Assembly: GCA_032158295.1 (NCBI GenBank)
Contig: CM063249.1
Span: 5,967,195-6,031,194, forward strand
DNA from: Pycnopodia helianthoides
Taxonomy: Eukaryota > Echinodermata > Asteroidea > Forcipulatida > Asteriidae
Length of the DNA stretch: 64,000 nucleotides
Reading direction: 5' to 3'
Numbering within the stretch: position 1 is the first letter of the stretch; the number at the start of each line of letters is the position of its first letter. Shown one piece after another: positions 1-12,412 of this stretch. A program made the position numbers and the translations under genes. The notes under the pieces are model-generated. The model made no database searches. It had not been told where the DNA came from and was given only the letters and a program-made list of their open reading frames with translations.

Positions 1-455
1 TTCTGGTTTATGTTTATCTGCTTAAGTTAAGCAGATCTATTTTCAAGACTCTGCATACAGTGAAAAAAATCAAGTTTATTATGCTTCCTGTATAGGTCTG
101 AATTTGTTATATGGACCCTACTACAGCTGATTTTACAATGACGATTGATAAAACTATAGCCTATTGCTCAAACACGAATCAATTCATCAATCAATCGATC
201 AATCAATCGATCAGTAAATCAACCAATCACTGATTCGATCAATCAATCAACCAATCACTCAATAATTCAAATAATAAACCAATAAATCACGAACAATGTA
301 AAAAAAAAAAAAAAATGAGGTGTAGCATGGTTAACAAGTTTTCCCTTTATACAAAGCTAGTATGCCCAGTAAGGCTCTATGAAGTTGAGGGGGATGATGA
401 TGATGATGATGATGATGACCGCATATGACGGTCTTTATCGATAGTTTACACTCAC
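1..455. repeat. WSCD intron 3 part: simple repeats only
   Basis: Intronic sequence downstream of the 456 donor. It contains a (CAAT/CGAT)n tract at about 178-290, an A-run at 300-315, and an ATG trinucleotide run at about 393-418 that produces a spurious His-rich frame. No other feature seen. Confidence 0.6.
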
Positions 456-655
456 CTTGCTGCCCACCACCATTACTATGTCCGTTGTCTACAAGTATTT
501 GATACATTGAAAGGTACGGTGCGCCCCCACACGTCTCTGTTGTGTTGCCTGCACATGTTGCATTGCATAAGCTGTCCCTCACCGGCTGATTGTGGTAGAT
601 GCGTTTACCGCAGTAACACTCACTATGAAACTCCAAACCCGCGTAGTAACTACCT
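456..655 (-). CDS. WSCD: WSCD exon: second half of WSC domain
   Basis: 200 bp, residues 187-253. The acceptor lies behind a long pyrimidine tract (TTTTTTCTTTAAAG|AGGTAG). Content: GSYYAGLE, SECYCGKR, CNATCAGNTTETCGG and LSMYQI, the conserved C-terminal half of a WSC domain, then a Gly/Asn-rich linker. The donor is GGGCAGCAAG|GTGAGT at 456, phase 1. The following exons are outside the window. Confidence 0.9.
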
Positions 656-3600
656 CTTTAAAGAAAAAACAAGAAAATAAAAAAAAACAAGATTGAAGGA
701 TTTTCAGTCAAAAAGCCAAGATAACAATCAATCTAACAAATACCTCAACTGTTGCTGAACAGTTGTTTGTTGGGCACAAATATATCAAGTAATTATAAAC
801 CACAAGGGAAACTGATTGGGTGCTCTACCAACTGAGCTATCTGGCCCTATGTTGGCAACCTCCCTACTTTGTCAATATCTTTGTTGGGGGTGCCAGGTAT
901 TTACGATACAACCTGGGAAGCAGCAAATAAAATAACATTAGTAATAATGAATATTTATTTAGTTACAAAAAAACACAATTACACAAGACAAACAAACAAA
1001 CGAACAAACAAACAACACAATAATAACAAACAACAATAAAAAGTGTACAAACATATATTTACAAGGCAATTAAATGTCAAATGAATATATTTTTTTAAAC
1101 CAAGAAAACTGACAGGAGTCCTAATGGGAAATCAATAAATGATATAAACACAACCTGCTGAATAAACTAATCAAAACTGGAACATACAACTAAGAACAAA
1201 TAAGACTAAAGGAGCCAGTTACAACCAATGCACAAGTGTGTGTTGTTTAGTTGGTAACTTATGTATACAGGGCAAAACATGTGTTTAACATCTCTATGGA
1301 ACTCCTTGCCTGGTGAATATTTCCCTCCATTCTACAATCTAGACTGTTTAAGAGGAATATCAATTTCTCCCCTGAGTTGTTTTCATCTTAAACATTTTCT
1401 TCTTCTAGCCCCTTTGCAAGAGTGGCTTTTAGCCTTGTTCGGGGGCAGACTTGCATAAAACAAATCTATAGGCATTGGAGTTGTCGACAGCGAGGACTCT
1501 TACAGGTTATGACGTCACAAAGTAACCTTTTTGTGTACCGGAGTATTGCTGGTACCTATGTCTGTATTCCTGCTACCAGTCTGTATTCCTGGTACCTGTC
1601 TGTACTCATGGTACCTGTCTGTACTCATGGTACCTGTCTGTATTCCTGGTACCTGTCTGTATTTCTGGTACCTGTCTGTATTCCTGGTACCTGTCTGTAC
1701 TCATGGTACCTGTCTGTATTCCTGGTACCTGTCTGTATTCCTGGTACCTGTCTGTATTCCTGGTACCTGTCTGTACTCATGGTACCTGTCTGTATTCCTG
1801 GTACCTGTCTGTATTCCTGGTACCTGTCTGTATTCCTGGTACCTGTCTGTATTCCTGGTACCTGTCTGTATTCCTGGTACCTGTCTGTATTCCTGGTACC
1901 TGTCTGTATTCCTGGTACCTGTCTGTATTCCTGGTACCTGTCTGTACTCATGGTACCTGTCTGTATTCCTGGTACCTGTCTGTACTCCTGGTACCTGTCT
2001 GTATTCCTGGTACCTGTCTGTACTCCTGGTACCTCTGTCTGTATTCCTGGTACCTGTCTGTACTCCTGGTACCTGTCTGAACTCCTGGTACCTCTGTCTG
2101 TATTCCTGGTACCTGTCTGTATTCCTGGTACCTGTCTGTATTCCTGGTACCTGTCTGTATTCCTGGTACCTGTCTGTACTCCTGGTACCTGTCTGTACTC
2201 ATGGTACCTGTGTCTGTATTCCTGGTACCAGTCTGTATTCCTGGTGCTTACAGGATAGACATTGTGTGTGATTTTTAAGTAAGAACTGTACTTGTGGGGT
2301 GTTTTGACATTGTGAGGTGCAACCAACAATGTTTTTTAACAGAACAGATTTAAAGCAAAGGGATCATAGACATCACCTGGAGAAAGCCCACAACGTCGCT
2401 CTACTAAACATAGATATACTTGTCTGTATTCCTGGTACCTGTCTGTATTCCTGGTACCTGTCTGTATTCCTGGTACCTGTCTGTATTCCTGGTACCTGTC
2501 TGTATTCCTGGTACCTGTCTGTATTCCTGGTACTTGTCTGTATTCCTGGTACCTGTCTGTATTCCTGGTACCTGTCTGTACTCATGGTACCTGTGTCTGT
2601 ATTCCTGGTACCTGTCTGTACTCATGGTACCTGTGTCTGTATTCCTGGTACCTGTCTGTATTCCTGGTACCTGTCTGTATTCCTGGTACCTGTCTGTATT
2701 CCTGGTACCTGTCTGTATTCCTGGTACCTGTCTGTATTCCTGGTACCTGTCTGTATTCCTGGTACCTGTCTGTATTCCTGGTACCTGTCTGTATTCCTGG
2801 TACTTGTCTGTATTCCTGGTACCTGTCTGTATTCCTGGTACCTGTCTGTACTCATGGTACCTGTGTCTGTATTCCTGGTACCTGTCTGTACTCATGGTAC
2901 CTGTGTCTGTATTCCTGGTACCAGTCTGTAGTCCCGGTACCTCTGTCTGTATTTCGTGCACTGTTCCCTGACATTTCCATAATTGTAATATTATTACAGA
3001 ATATTGTACAAAAAAACTGTGAAATAAATTCATCCCCAAACTCAAGAGATCATATTTTTCTTCTATAATTATGACAGCACACTATGTGGCTGCTAACCAC
3101 GTAATACCATGAAATACATCGTCAGAGTGGGGGGGGGGATGAAAGAATATCCTGTAAAAATGTGGATAGTGTTGACTTTCACGTAAATAACTGCGGATTT
3201 GTAATACTTCCACCCTAGGGAAACCCCTGTATCAATTTACAGTTTACATACACTCATTACTGAGTATGTAAATTGCTGTTTCAACTCCTTATCATCTAGA
3301 AGGGCTTCACGCCGTGTATAATGGAACAAATCGTGAATGAATGCTAATCCAATCTGTTATTGAACGAAAAAAAAAAAAAAATTACCATCAATGAATATTT
3401 CTGCAGCAACATTCTGGTTATTTTCCCACACATGGCGTTATAATTTTACAGTCATGTTTTAGCACGACGTTTTGACGTAACATTTTTAGTCGCTAAATAT
3501 TTATAATCAGTCTCTAATCAGGAAGATTTTGCCACTATTTAACTCAACAGAATTTTACATCTTTAATTTTATTGAATAATTTCCCAAATTAAAAAAAACA

Positions 3601-6600
3601 TTACATATCTCACATTTGTTTTAATAGTCTACAAGAGTGTTAATAAAGCGGATTAAAAATCTAATGCAACTGTGGTTGTTTTTGTAGAGCGGATTTTAGT
3701 TGAAATCTGACATAAACATATATTATTGATGATCATAACCGATACTGATCTACATATTATTGCTTCGTCTGTATTATAGACATTGTAAGCTGATATATTT
3801 GAGGATACAAAAAAAAATGTCTGTGGTCGCCTGAGGGGCGAAGTGCTGTCCTAGTGTAGTGCCGTGTGCCGTATATAGACATAGGAGTAGCTTTGTGGGT
3901 TCATCCCAGTCTCTAGAATACTATACTTGATAACAAAAACATGTCAAATCAGCAACATACCTGGACGGTAATATTTAACCCACACTAAACGTCACTGTAT
4001 CCATGAACTGTAAGCCATTAATGATATACATTGTGTGTAGGAATCAAGCTCCACTGATTTATTTATACGGACAGGTAAAGCTGTTCGTGAGATCTCGCGG
4101 GATTTCAATAATTCACGTAAACAAGACGATGATTATACAGTGTATGCACTGCGTGTGACTTCTTATGCATGTTTCCTTTTGGGACGGCGTCTTGCGACCT
4201 GGCTCGAGCGAGAAGGTCACGGTGTGACGTCGTCATAAGGTATGATATTCTTTCAATGCAAACATATGGGTTCGCGTAGCTATGGTTACCAACGATTTCT
4301 CGGTGAAATCCAATCCTTTTGAAAATGTAGTTGATTTCACCAATAAATATACAGAAGAAATGTTATTATTTATGATAATCAGGCTGCGTCTAAACGAGAG
4401 TGAAGCCATATAGCCATGTAGCTATGGTGATCTACAGGAAGCCATATAGCCATGTAACTATGACGATCTACAGGAAGCCATACAGCCATGTAGCTATGGC
4501 GAACTACAGGAAGCCATAGCCGTGTAGCTACAGCAATCTACAGGAGGCCATAGCCAGAGCCAGAGACGTTGATTTCGAAATGGACCGATGTAAATGTACT
4601 GTCTTCATCCTTCTATTCGTACAATAAGAACAGGTGGCATGATTAATAACAACTACAGTGTAACTTGATAGCGAGATGTTGATGAACTTAAGCACAGTTT
4701 AAAGCAATATGGTAATACTGCTGGTTGATACGGACTAATTGCAGACAAAACAATATTATGTAATAAACCATAAAGTAAAAATGACTGGGTAAATTTAATA
4801 GATATTAGTACTGATGACGTCACAGTTTGTTTACCACTTTGCAGAAGAACTGTCGAAAATGCAGCACCCAGTTACAGCAATGCAGTATAAGCAAACAGTG
4901 GTGTCATCAGTACAGGGGTCCGTTCAATTTTTGGGGTGAGCAGGGAAAAAAATCGACGACAGAAAGAGATATGAACCTGTGACCTCCGAATTAACGTGCT
5001 GGCTGCTGGCGCACTACCAACTCAACTATCTAGCCCTATGATGGCGGTCTCCCTATTTGATCAATGTTCGATGGTGCCCCGTAACCAGTAGCACCATCAA
5101 GGGGAAGGATTCCGTACCCAACCTCGTCCCCATGGTTTACTTTATTTCCAACAATGTTTACAATAGTAAACCCTGGGAGGGAAACTCCTTACTCGGACCG
5201 TGATTGGACAAAACCAAATGTTAGCCTTTTTCAAAACAGCCGGCCCGCAACCAATGTAGGCTACCAACAGGCTATTAAATCTGGTACCGGACCACGAGAC
5301 CATGACGAAGATGCGAATTTCGAAAAGCAGCCAGACTAATCTAATTTGCATACGTATCCAAAATTTTTGGATATGCAAATAATCCAATACCAGGGTGAGA
5401 AAGCGGTCAACCTTGTACTGCTCGACACACCCTGGGGACGAGGCTGTTCCGTACCCATTTGATTCTTTATAATTGAAAGCACAAACACACCTTTTACTGC
5501 AGTGTCGTACACACAACGCCACTGTCATCCGCCTTAGGTCAGTCAGAAAACCTTCCCGAAGCGCCCTCAATGTTCTCTCCGTCTCATCGCGGTAGCAACC
5601 TAAATATAGTACTGTCAAAAAAACACATGAGAGAATTTTAAATTACATGAAATCATCTGGTAATACAATAGATGGTACAAATGTCACATACTCATCGCGG
5701 TAAAACCAATCGACAACTTCTCTTTTATAGTCACTTCATGGTTTTAAAAAATTAATATGTGACGTTGTCCAGACTACCTCCATGTCCATACCATGGGTCC
5801 ATACTAACCCGGTGTTCTAAAATATCACCGTTTTTCGGTTTCAGTGAGATGTGTTTTTTTTCTTCTTGACATTAAGCTCAATTTTCAAACCAGAAATCGT
5901 CTTCGAATTTCCTCTTCTAAAAAAAAACCGGTAGCCTGATCCTCTTCATGGCTTAAATTACTGCATAATATTACACACATTTTCAATCATCACTTACTGT
6001 ACAAAAACCATTATAAATACAGAGGGGAATGAGATGACAAACGTTGATTAGCTAGCCATGTGTTGGGGAGTGTTCGACTCAGTAACAATATTCACTCGTT
6101 CATGAAACGGTCGTCGGACATACAAAATGGCAACCTTATAAAAAAAAAACGCGTCGCCTTCTTCGGATATTCATGAACTCTAAAGAAAATGAACCAACCG
6201 TCAAACAAAACACTGACATTTCACATTTTGAGTTAGTGACCTTGTCTGTCTAGGAACATTACACTGTACGTTAAAAGCTATTGACTGCATGAATTTGGTT
6301 ACAAAATGACGCAAATGTTCACAACATTTGAATGTTGTGTCTCTGAAAGGTATTAATTAAAACATACCACAGTATCCAGTACTATTTTTTAAATAGGGCA
6401 ACATTTCGATCGTACATCGATGTTCACGTGCGCTGATTTGAAAACGTGCATTAATAATATTTGTAATAATTGCATTACTCTAATTTTGAGCACCAGGTAA
6501 TCGCATCACCACATCACAAGACCGTAGTCAGCATTAAATGAACACATACAGAAAGACGACACGGATTTTTTCGAATAGCAACTGAAATGTTGTCCCCGAT

Positions 6601-9600
6601 GCCTAATACACCTTATGATGTAACGCTGTAATGTCACACGCATGTTGAAAACGAACACTACACAAGTCGTAATTTACCTCACGTTGGATTACTTGAATTT
6701 GTCAAATCATTTGCTTCAAATCGTCTTTTCTCAGCACTCTAGGCTGAATGAATGCATAACACAACGACGGCGTCAAATGTACATGAACATTTATGTACAA
6801 ATCCATCAAAATTGGTGTTTATGGTTTGGCTTTGTATGAATTGTGAACTATTTTTTGTTATTTCTTAATTTTGATTATCGCGAGGGAAACTCATTTATTG
6901 ATCTCTTAATTCATAACAAAATTGGTTTTACAAAAATAGTAGAATCTATGACATTTATGGTTTATGACATTTGATAGATGAACCTCATTTGTTTTGTGTC
7001 CACTAGAATTACCTCTGCATTCCTTTTATTAGACACTAGGAAATCCGAAATCTAACCGATTGGAAATTAAGAGTAATTTTCTCTTCACTAAAAATGTAGG
7101 CCTACACGGTAATTGATTCTTGTAATATTATAGTTCAATAACCAGTAATGTATCCTGAATGATCAGAGCACACATAATCATTGTGTTAGGATGATGGCCC
7201 AGGCATAATGATTGTTGGATTTACACGACGTCAACATGACAACAACAACCTTTCCCCGTGACATTGCTCCGATGTCGATTCTAGTTGTATTTGGCCTGAC
7301 AGCATCTAATCGCTCAATACCGCCCTCGGCAACATCATAGAGTACCCCCAGAAGGTGACAACCTTTAACTTGCTTTTGCGTTATTTTACTAGCACCTTAA
7401 GTCGGGATTCGTGGATGATCAGATGTACTTATAGTATAGTGTTGCAATTGGAATAACCCAGTGTTAAACACTGCGTAAACACTTCACAGAAAGGAGATTT
7501 TGTATTAAACGCACATGTGCAGAACACAAGGCCATTAGCCAATAAGAGTATTTAGACAAAAACAGATGGTGATATCAATTGAAATGTACTGCGTCACTTG
7601 AGATATAGAAAGGTCGGCGTATTGCGACTAAAATTCGCGCATGAAATTTTGAGCAAAGCAACACGGATTGCACATAGTCAAGGAGCTGCTAAAAGTGCGT
7701 AACCTTGGATGCAATTTATGAAAAATTACCACTAAAATGTCAAACACATTTTACAGAAGTATACCGCGGTCGCTTATTAATAACCATATATAAGAAACAT
7801 GTCTGTTTGAATTTCTATAATCTTCAAGAAAAGTAAAGTGCAACTCGACATAAACACGATCGACTGGGATGAACATCTAAAAAAAAAAAACATGGTGGCC
7901 CTAACGTAGACACGCCATTTGTGGTTTATTTGATTTATCAACGTTACTTATACAGATCCATGATTTGTTTGATAAACTAGCGGATTATGACATTAGTCGA
8001 ACATTTTACTTAATCGAAGAAGTCCATAGCTAGATATTTTCCGTGAAGCTTCACCCGGCATACTGCGGTCATTTTTTTTAAATATATATATTTTAAAATC
8101 GCGTTCCCTGTATGCCATTACAAAAATACATATTAATACTCAGCATATCGCCTTTGGGGTCTGACCATAAATCATCGATTTGATGAAAGGTATAGTTCTC
8201 CATAATGATTCAAAGTTTGATGGATGGCGTTTTTGTTTTCCTGAATCGATCCGTAGCAGATTGAAAAGCAGTTTTGCGAATGCAATAACAGTGAAGAGAG
8301 AGAGAGAGAGAGAGAGGAACGGTCACCGTACACTGCATTTATACACGTCTTTCCACCTGAACGGTTTACAATTTTCGGATGAGTGAACACCCATTCGAAA
8401 GTCTCCAGAAATGTGCGCACGTAATTTTATATTCACATCTAAAAAGCTATACAGGAAACTTGAAGCCCTCTTCATCTTCTCTAAGATCGGTCAAAGACGA
8501 GAGCAATTCAATCAACAATGTTTGTCGAGATGATTCATGTTGACACTATTCTGTATAAAGGCAACGTATTGAACCTTTTTAACTGGGGGAAATCTGATCG
8601 TAAAACGTCAACCATAATACTATCAATATTTGTATTACAATTGTACCTGCATAATTACTGAGATGGCATGTGACATTTAGAGTACTTCCTATAGCAATGG
8701 CTGCTCTGTTAGCTTTGCAATAAAACATCATATATAGACTCACATGAGCGTATAATTCAATTAGGAAACAACAAAAAGAACATCATTTTATGCATGGCTG
8801 TACACTACGGTAAGAAAACCCTGTACATTCAATTCCATTGACTTGACTTGACTTGACTTAAATAACGGAAAATTCATTTCAGCCCGTCATGCTGGTTTAA
8901 AAACAAAATGTACCAGTTAACAATTTGGAGCTATCTTATTCTTACAATACGTAACGAATTCGAGACTTCCACAGAAAAAGTAACGGTCTGGCACCCTTTT
9001 AGCTATCATGCTACGTCTATGCTAAGAATACTATCATTTTGTCGCCATCTTTGATGTTTTATATTAAAGATGCAAACAGAGTGAGCTCGTCTATCGGCAG
9101 CCATTTTGGGCAATATAAAAATACAGAAGATGTCGGGCTATTCTGCATTCTAGCCTCATTTTGAATGACCATTGATCTATAATTAGGAGAAAAATACAAG
9201 ATAGTTGCACGAGGTGAAAGTTTAGATGGACTTCTAATAGTTTGACAAGTCTGAAAATGTAAACTTATATCAATGCGTGCAGCCAAAAATAAGGCCGTGT
9301 TTGGCTTCGGCATTGGATATGGTCGTGTGGCAGAACAAAGGGCATATTCAACGTTGCCGCAGTAGCCAGAGCCATAAACGTAGCCATAAACGTAGTCAAA
9401 GTCGCTCGATTTGTACACGGCCTAACCACCGTTGACTGCACACCGATGTACTCATGTATGTAGACTCTATAAAATCCGTATCCGAATTGGCGGCTACAGC
9501 TACGGCTACGGCTATCTAAGGGTGTTGCTAAGGATGGCGTATACTTCAACGCATGACGACGCGGTGATCTAGCCTAAGTCGTAGCCGTTATTTCGGACGC

Positions 9601-11856
9601 TGCGCAACTCTAGCAAGTTATCAACGATCACCGTACGAACGAACTCGCTAATCGGACTAGCTGCCGTCACTGGATTAAATCAACCGTGTGGCTCGGTTTT
9701 AATTAATATGGTTCCAAAATGTCTCTTAATAAAATAAACCCAGACGATTTCAAATCGGTGATTAATTCGATTACGGTTTATCATGTATGATTGGATTTAG
9801 GACTATGATTGCAACTAACATCTGTAAGGGCGAAGTAGCGTCGAAGAAGTTAAAGGGAATACAGAACACTGTTTGTATGCATGAACTACATTTCGAATTT
9901 AGGAGATGATTATAAAACCTTAAAGGTAAAACCACGCTTTAAACTGTTAGACAGACTCTCTCAGCCGAAACACATTAATTAATGACAATTTCAAATAAAA
10001 TAGATTACAATTTCCCTTTAAAATGTAATGAAGGATACAGGCCTACTATATACACCCAGACCGGTATGGCGATGCCCTTTACACATTTGAACATTTCCCA
10101 AGTCACTGATGCAATCGCTTCCGGTTAATGGCTGATATTTCATGATACTACTATCACTACGTCCTGATTTCGTGTGTGTTATGACGGAAATGTGCGGTGG
10201 TTTGAGCGTCAATATTATTCGACTTACACAAACGTCTCCAAAACATATACGACAGCTATACCAGGTGAATTTTTGAATCTCATTTTGATTCTATTGTCAG
10301 TTTTGTTTTTTTGGAGGTCACCAATTTGATAAAGAATTGTTTACTGTTAACCGAAGGGAAACAATTCTAAGGAATTCAATCAATTGCAACAATTAAATTA
10401 ACGTCAGTTAACATCAAATGTTTTTGATATTGTAAATGGGTCAAATCAGCGGAAATGAGATTGTAAAATTAGCAAAATCAGTGCAAATCAATTGCCGTCT
10501 AGTAGAATCCGCATAAATTGAACATTCTCGGAGTCAGTTTGCGGAAATCAATCTGTTACGGACTACAACCTCCGGAAAACACTCTGATACGGACTACAAT
10601 TACCAGAAAATCAATCGGTTTAGGACTAAAATTACCGGAAATCAATCTGTTACTGACTGCAATCTCCGGAAATCAATCTGTTACGGACTACAATACCCGG
10701 AAAACAATCTGTTACGGACTACATCATCCGGAAATTGATCTGTTACGGATTACAATCTCCGGAAATCACTCTGTTACGGACTAAAATAACCGGAAATCAC
10801 TTGTTATGGACTACAATCACCTGAAATCAATCTGTTACGGATTACAATCTCCGGAAACCAATCTGTTACGGACTACAATTACCGGAAATCACTTGTTACG
10901 GACTACAATCACCTGAAATCAATCTGTTACGGATTACAATCTCCGGAAATCACTCTGTTACGGACTACAATCACAAGAAATCAATCTGTTACGGACTACA
11001 ATCACCGGAAATCAATCTGTTACGGACTACAATTACCGGAAATCAATCTATTACGGGCTACAATCAGTGGAAATCAATCTGTTACGGACTACAATCAGTG
11101 GAAATCAATCTGTTACGGACTACAATTACCGGATATAATTTTGCTACAATCTCCAAAAACCAATCTGTTACGCAAACCACGGAAAATCAAAATCTTCCGC
11201 GGTTATTCAAACTGTTGGGTGTTGTGCCGCGGTAATACAAAACCCAATGTTCGCGTACGGACAAGATCACCCACTGGTTGGTATCAAATAAATAGCGAGT
11301 GTCTAAATCAACACACACACACACACACACATACTCACACACACACAAGTGTGTAATGACCTGCAATCGTGGACCCTCCTTTGTTCAACTCTTTGTCCTG
11401 ACAAACGTGGACCCCATTGTTTTCCTTTGTGATAGCAAACGTGGACCTATTGTCCCTTTTGTTGTAAGTCCACGGTTTGAATGTCACTACAAACTCACAC
11501 ACACACACACACACACACACACATCCTTACGGATCCGGTTTGTGGGGTACTGCTATTGTTGTTCTATTATTCCCTTTTCTGAAGAATTCCCTTGTGGGGC
11601 CCAATTGTTCCTATTGAAATGACCTTGTGGGGTCCATTGTTCCATTGTTGTCAGGACCCCACATATGCCCTTCTGTGTGTACACACACACACACACACAC
11701 ATCCTTACGGATCCGGTATGTGGGGTACTGCTATTGTTGTTCTATTATTCCCTTTTCTGAAGAATTCCCTTGTGGGGCCCAATTGTTCCTATTGAAATGA
11801 CCTTGTGGGGTCCATTGTTCCATTGTTGTCAGGACCCCACATATGCCCTTCTGTGT

Positions 11857-11890
<34 letters not shown>

Positions 11891-12371
11891 CCTTACGGAT
11901 CGGGTTTGTGGGGTCCTGCTATTGTTGTTCTATTATTCCCTTTTCTAAAGAAATCCCCTGTGGGGTCCAGGTTGAACAAAAAATTCTCTTGTGGGGTCCA
12001 TTGTTCCATTGTGTAAAATACCCCACAAGGGCCCTTCCGTAAGCCCACACACACACACACACACACAAGTGTGTAATGACCTCCAATCGTGGACCCTCCT
12101 TTGTTCAACTCTTTGTCCTGACAAACGTGGACCCCATTGTTTTCCTTTGTGATAGCAAACGTGGACCTATTGTCCCTTTTGTTGTAAGTCCACGGTTTGA
12201 ATGTCACTACAAACTCACACACACAAGTGTGTAATGACCTCCAATCGTGGACCCTCCTTTGTTCAACTCTTTGTCCTGACAAACGTGGACCTCATTGTTT
12301 TCCTTTGTGATAGCAAACGTGGACCTATTGTCCCTTTTGTTGTAAGTCCACGGTTTGAATGTCACTACAAA

Positions 12372-12412
<41 letters not shown>

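Noticed and set aside
331..455. His-rich C-terminal extension of the WSC exon
   Set aside because: Lies beyond a strong donor (GCAAG|GTGAGT at 456) and is encoded by an intronic ATG/CAT trinucleotide run.
1422..3045. Long open frames of 70-278 codons on both strands
   Set aside because: They follow the 19-bp minisatellite exactly; every frame is open because the unit carries no stop in any phase. Not protein-coding.
5142..5490. Extension of the WSC exon past its donor
   Set aside because: The frame runs on into the intron after CSKR; using the donor at 5491 restores the family motif YYAGLE in the next exon.
10541..11172. CRISPR-like regular repeat
   Set aside because: Units are directly adjacent with no unique spacers, and the DNA is eukaryotic. 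It is a minisatellite.
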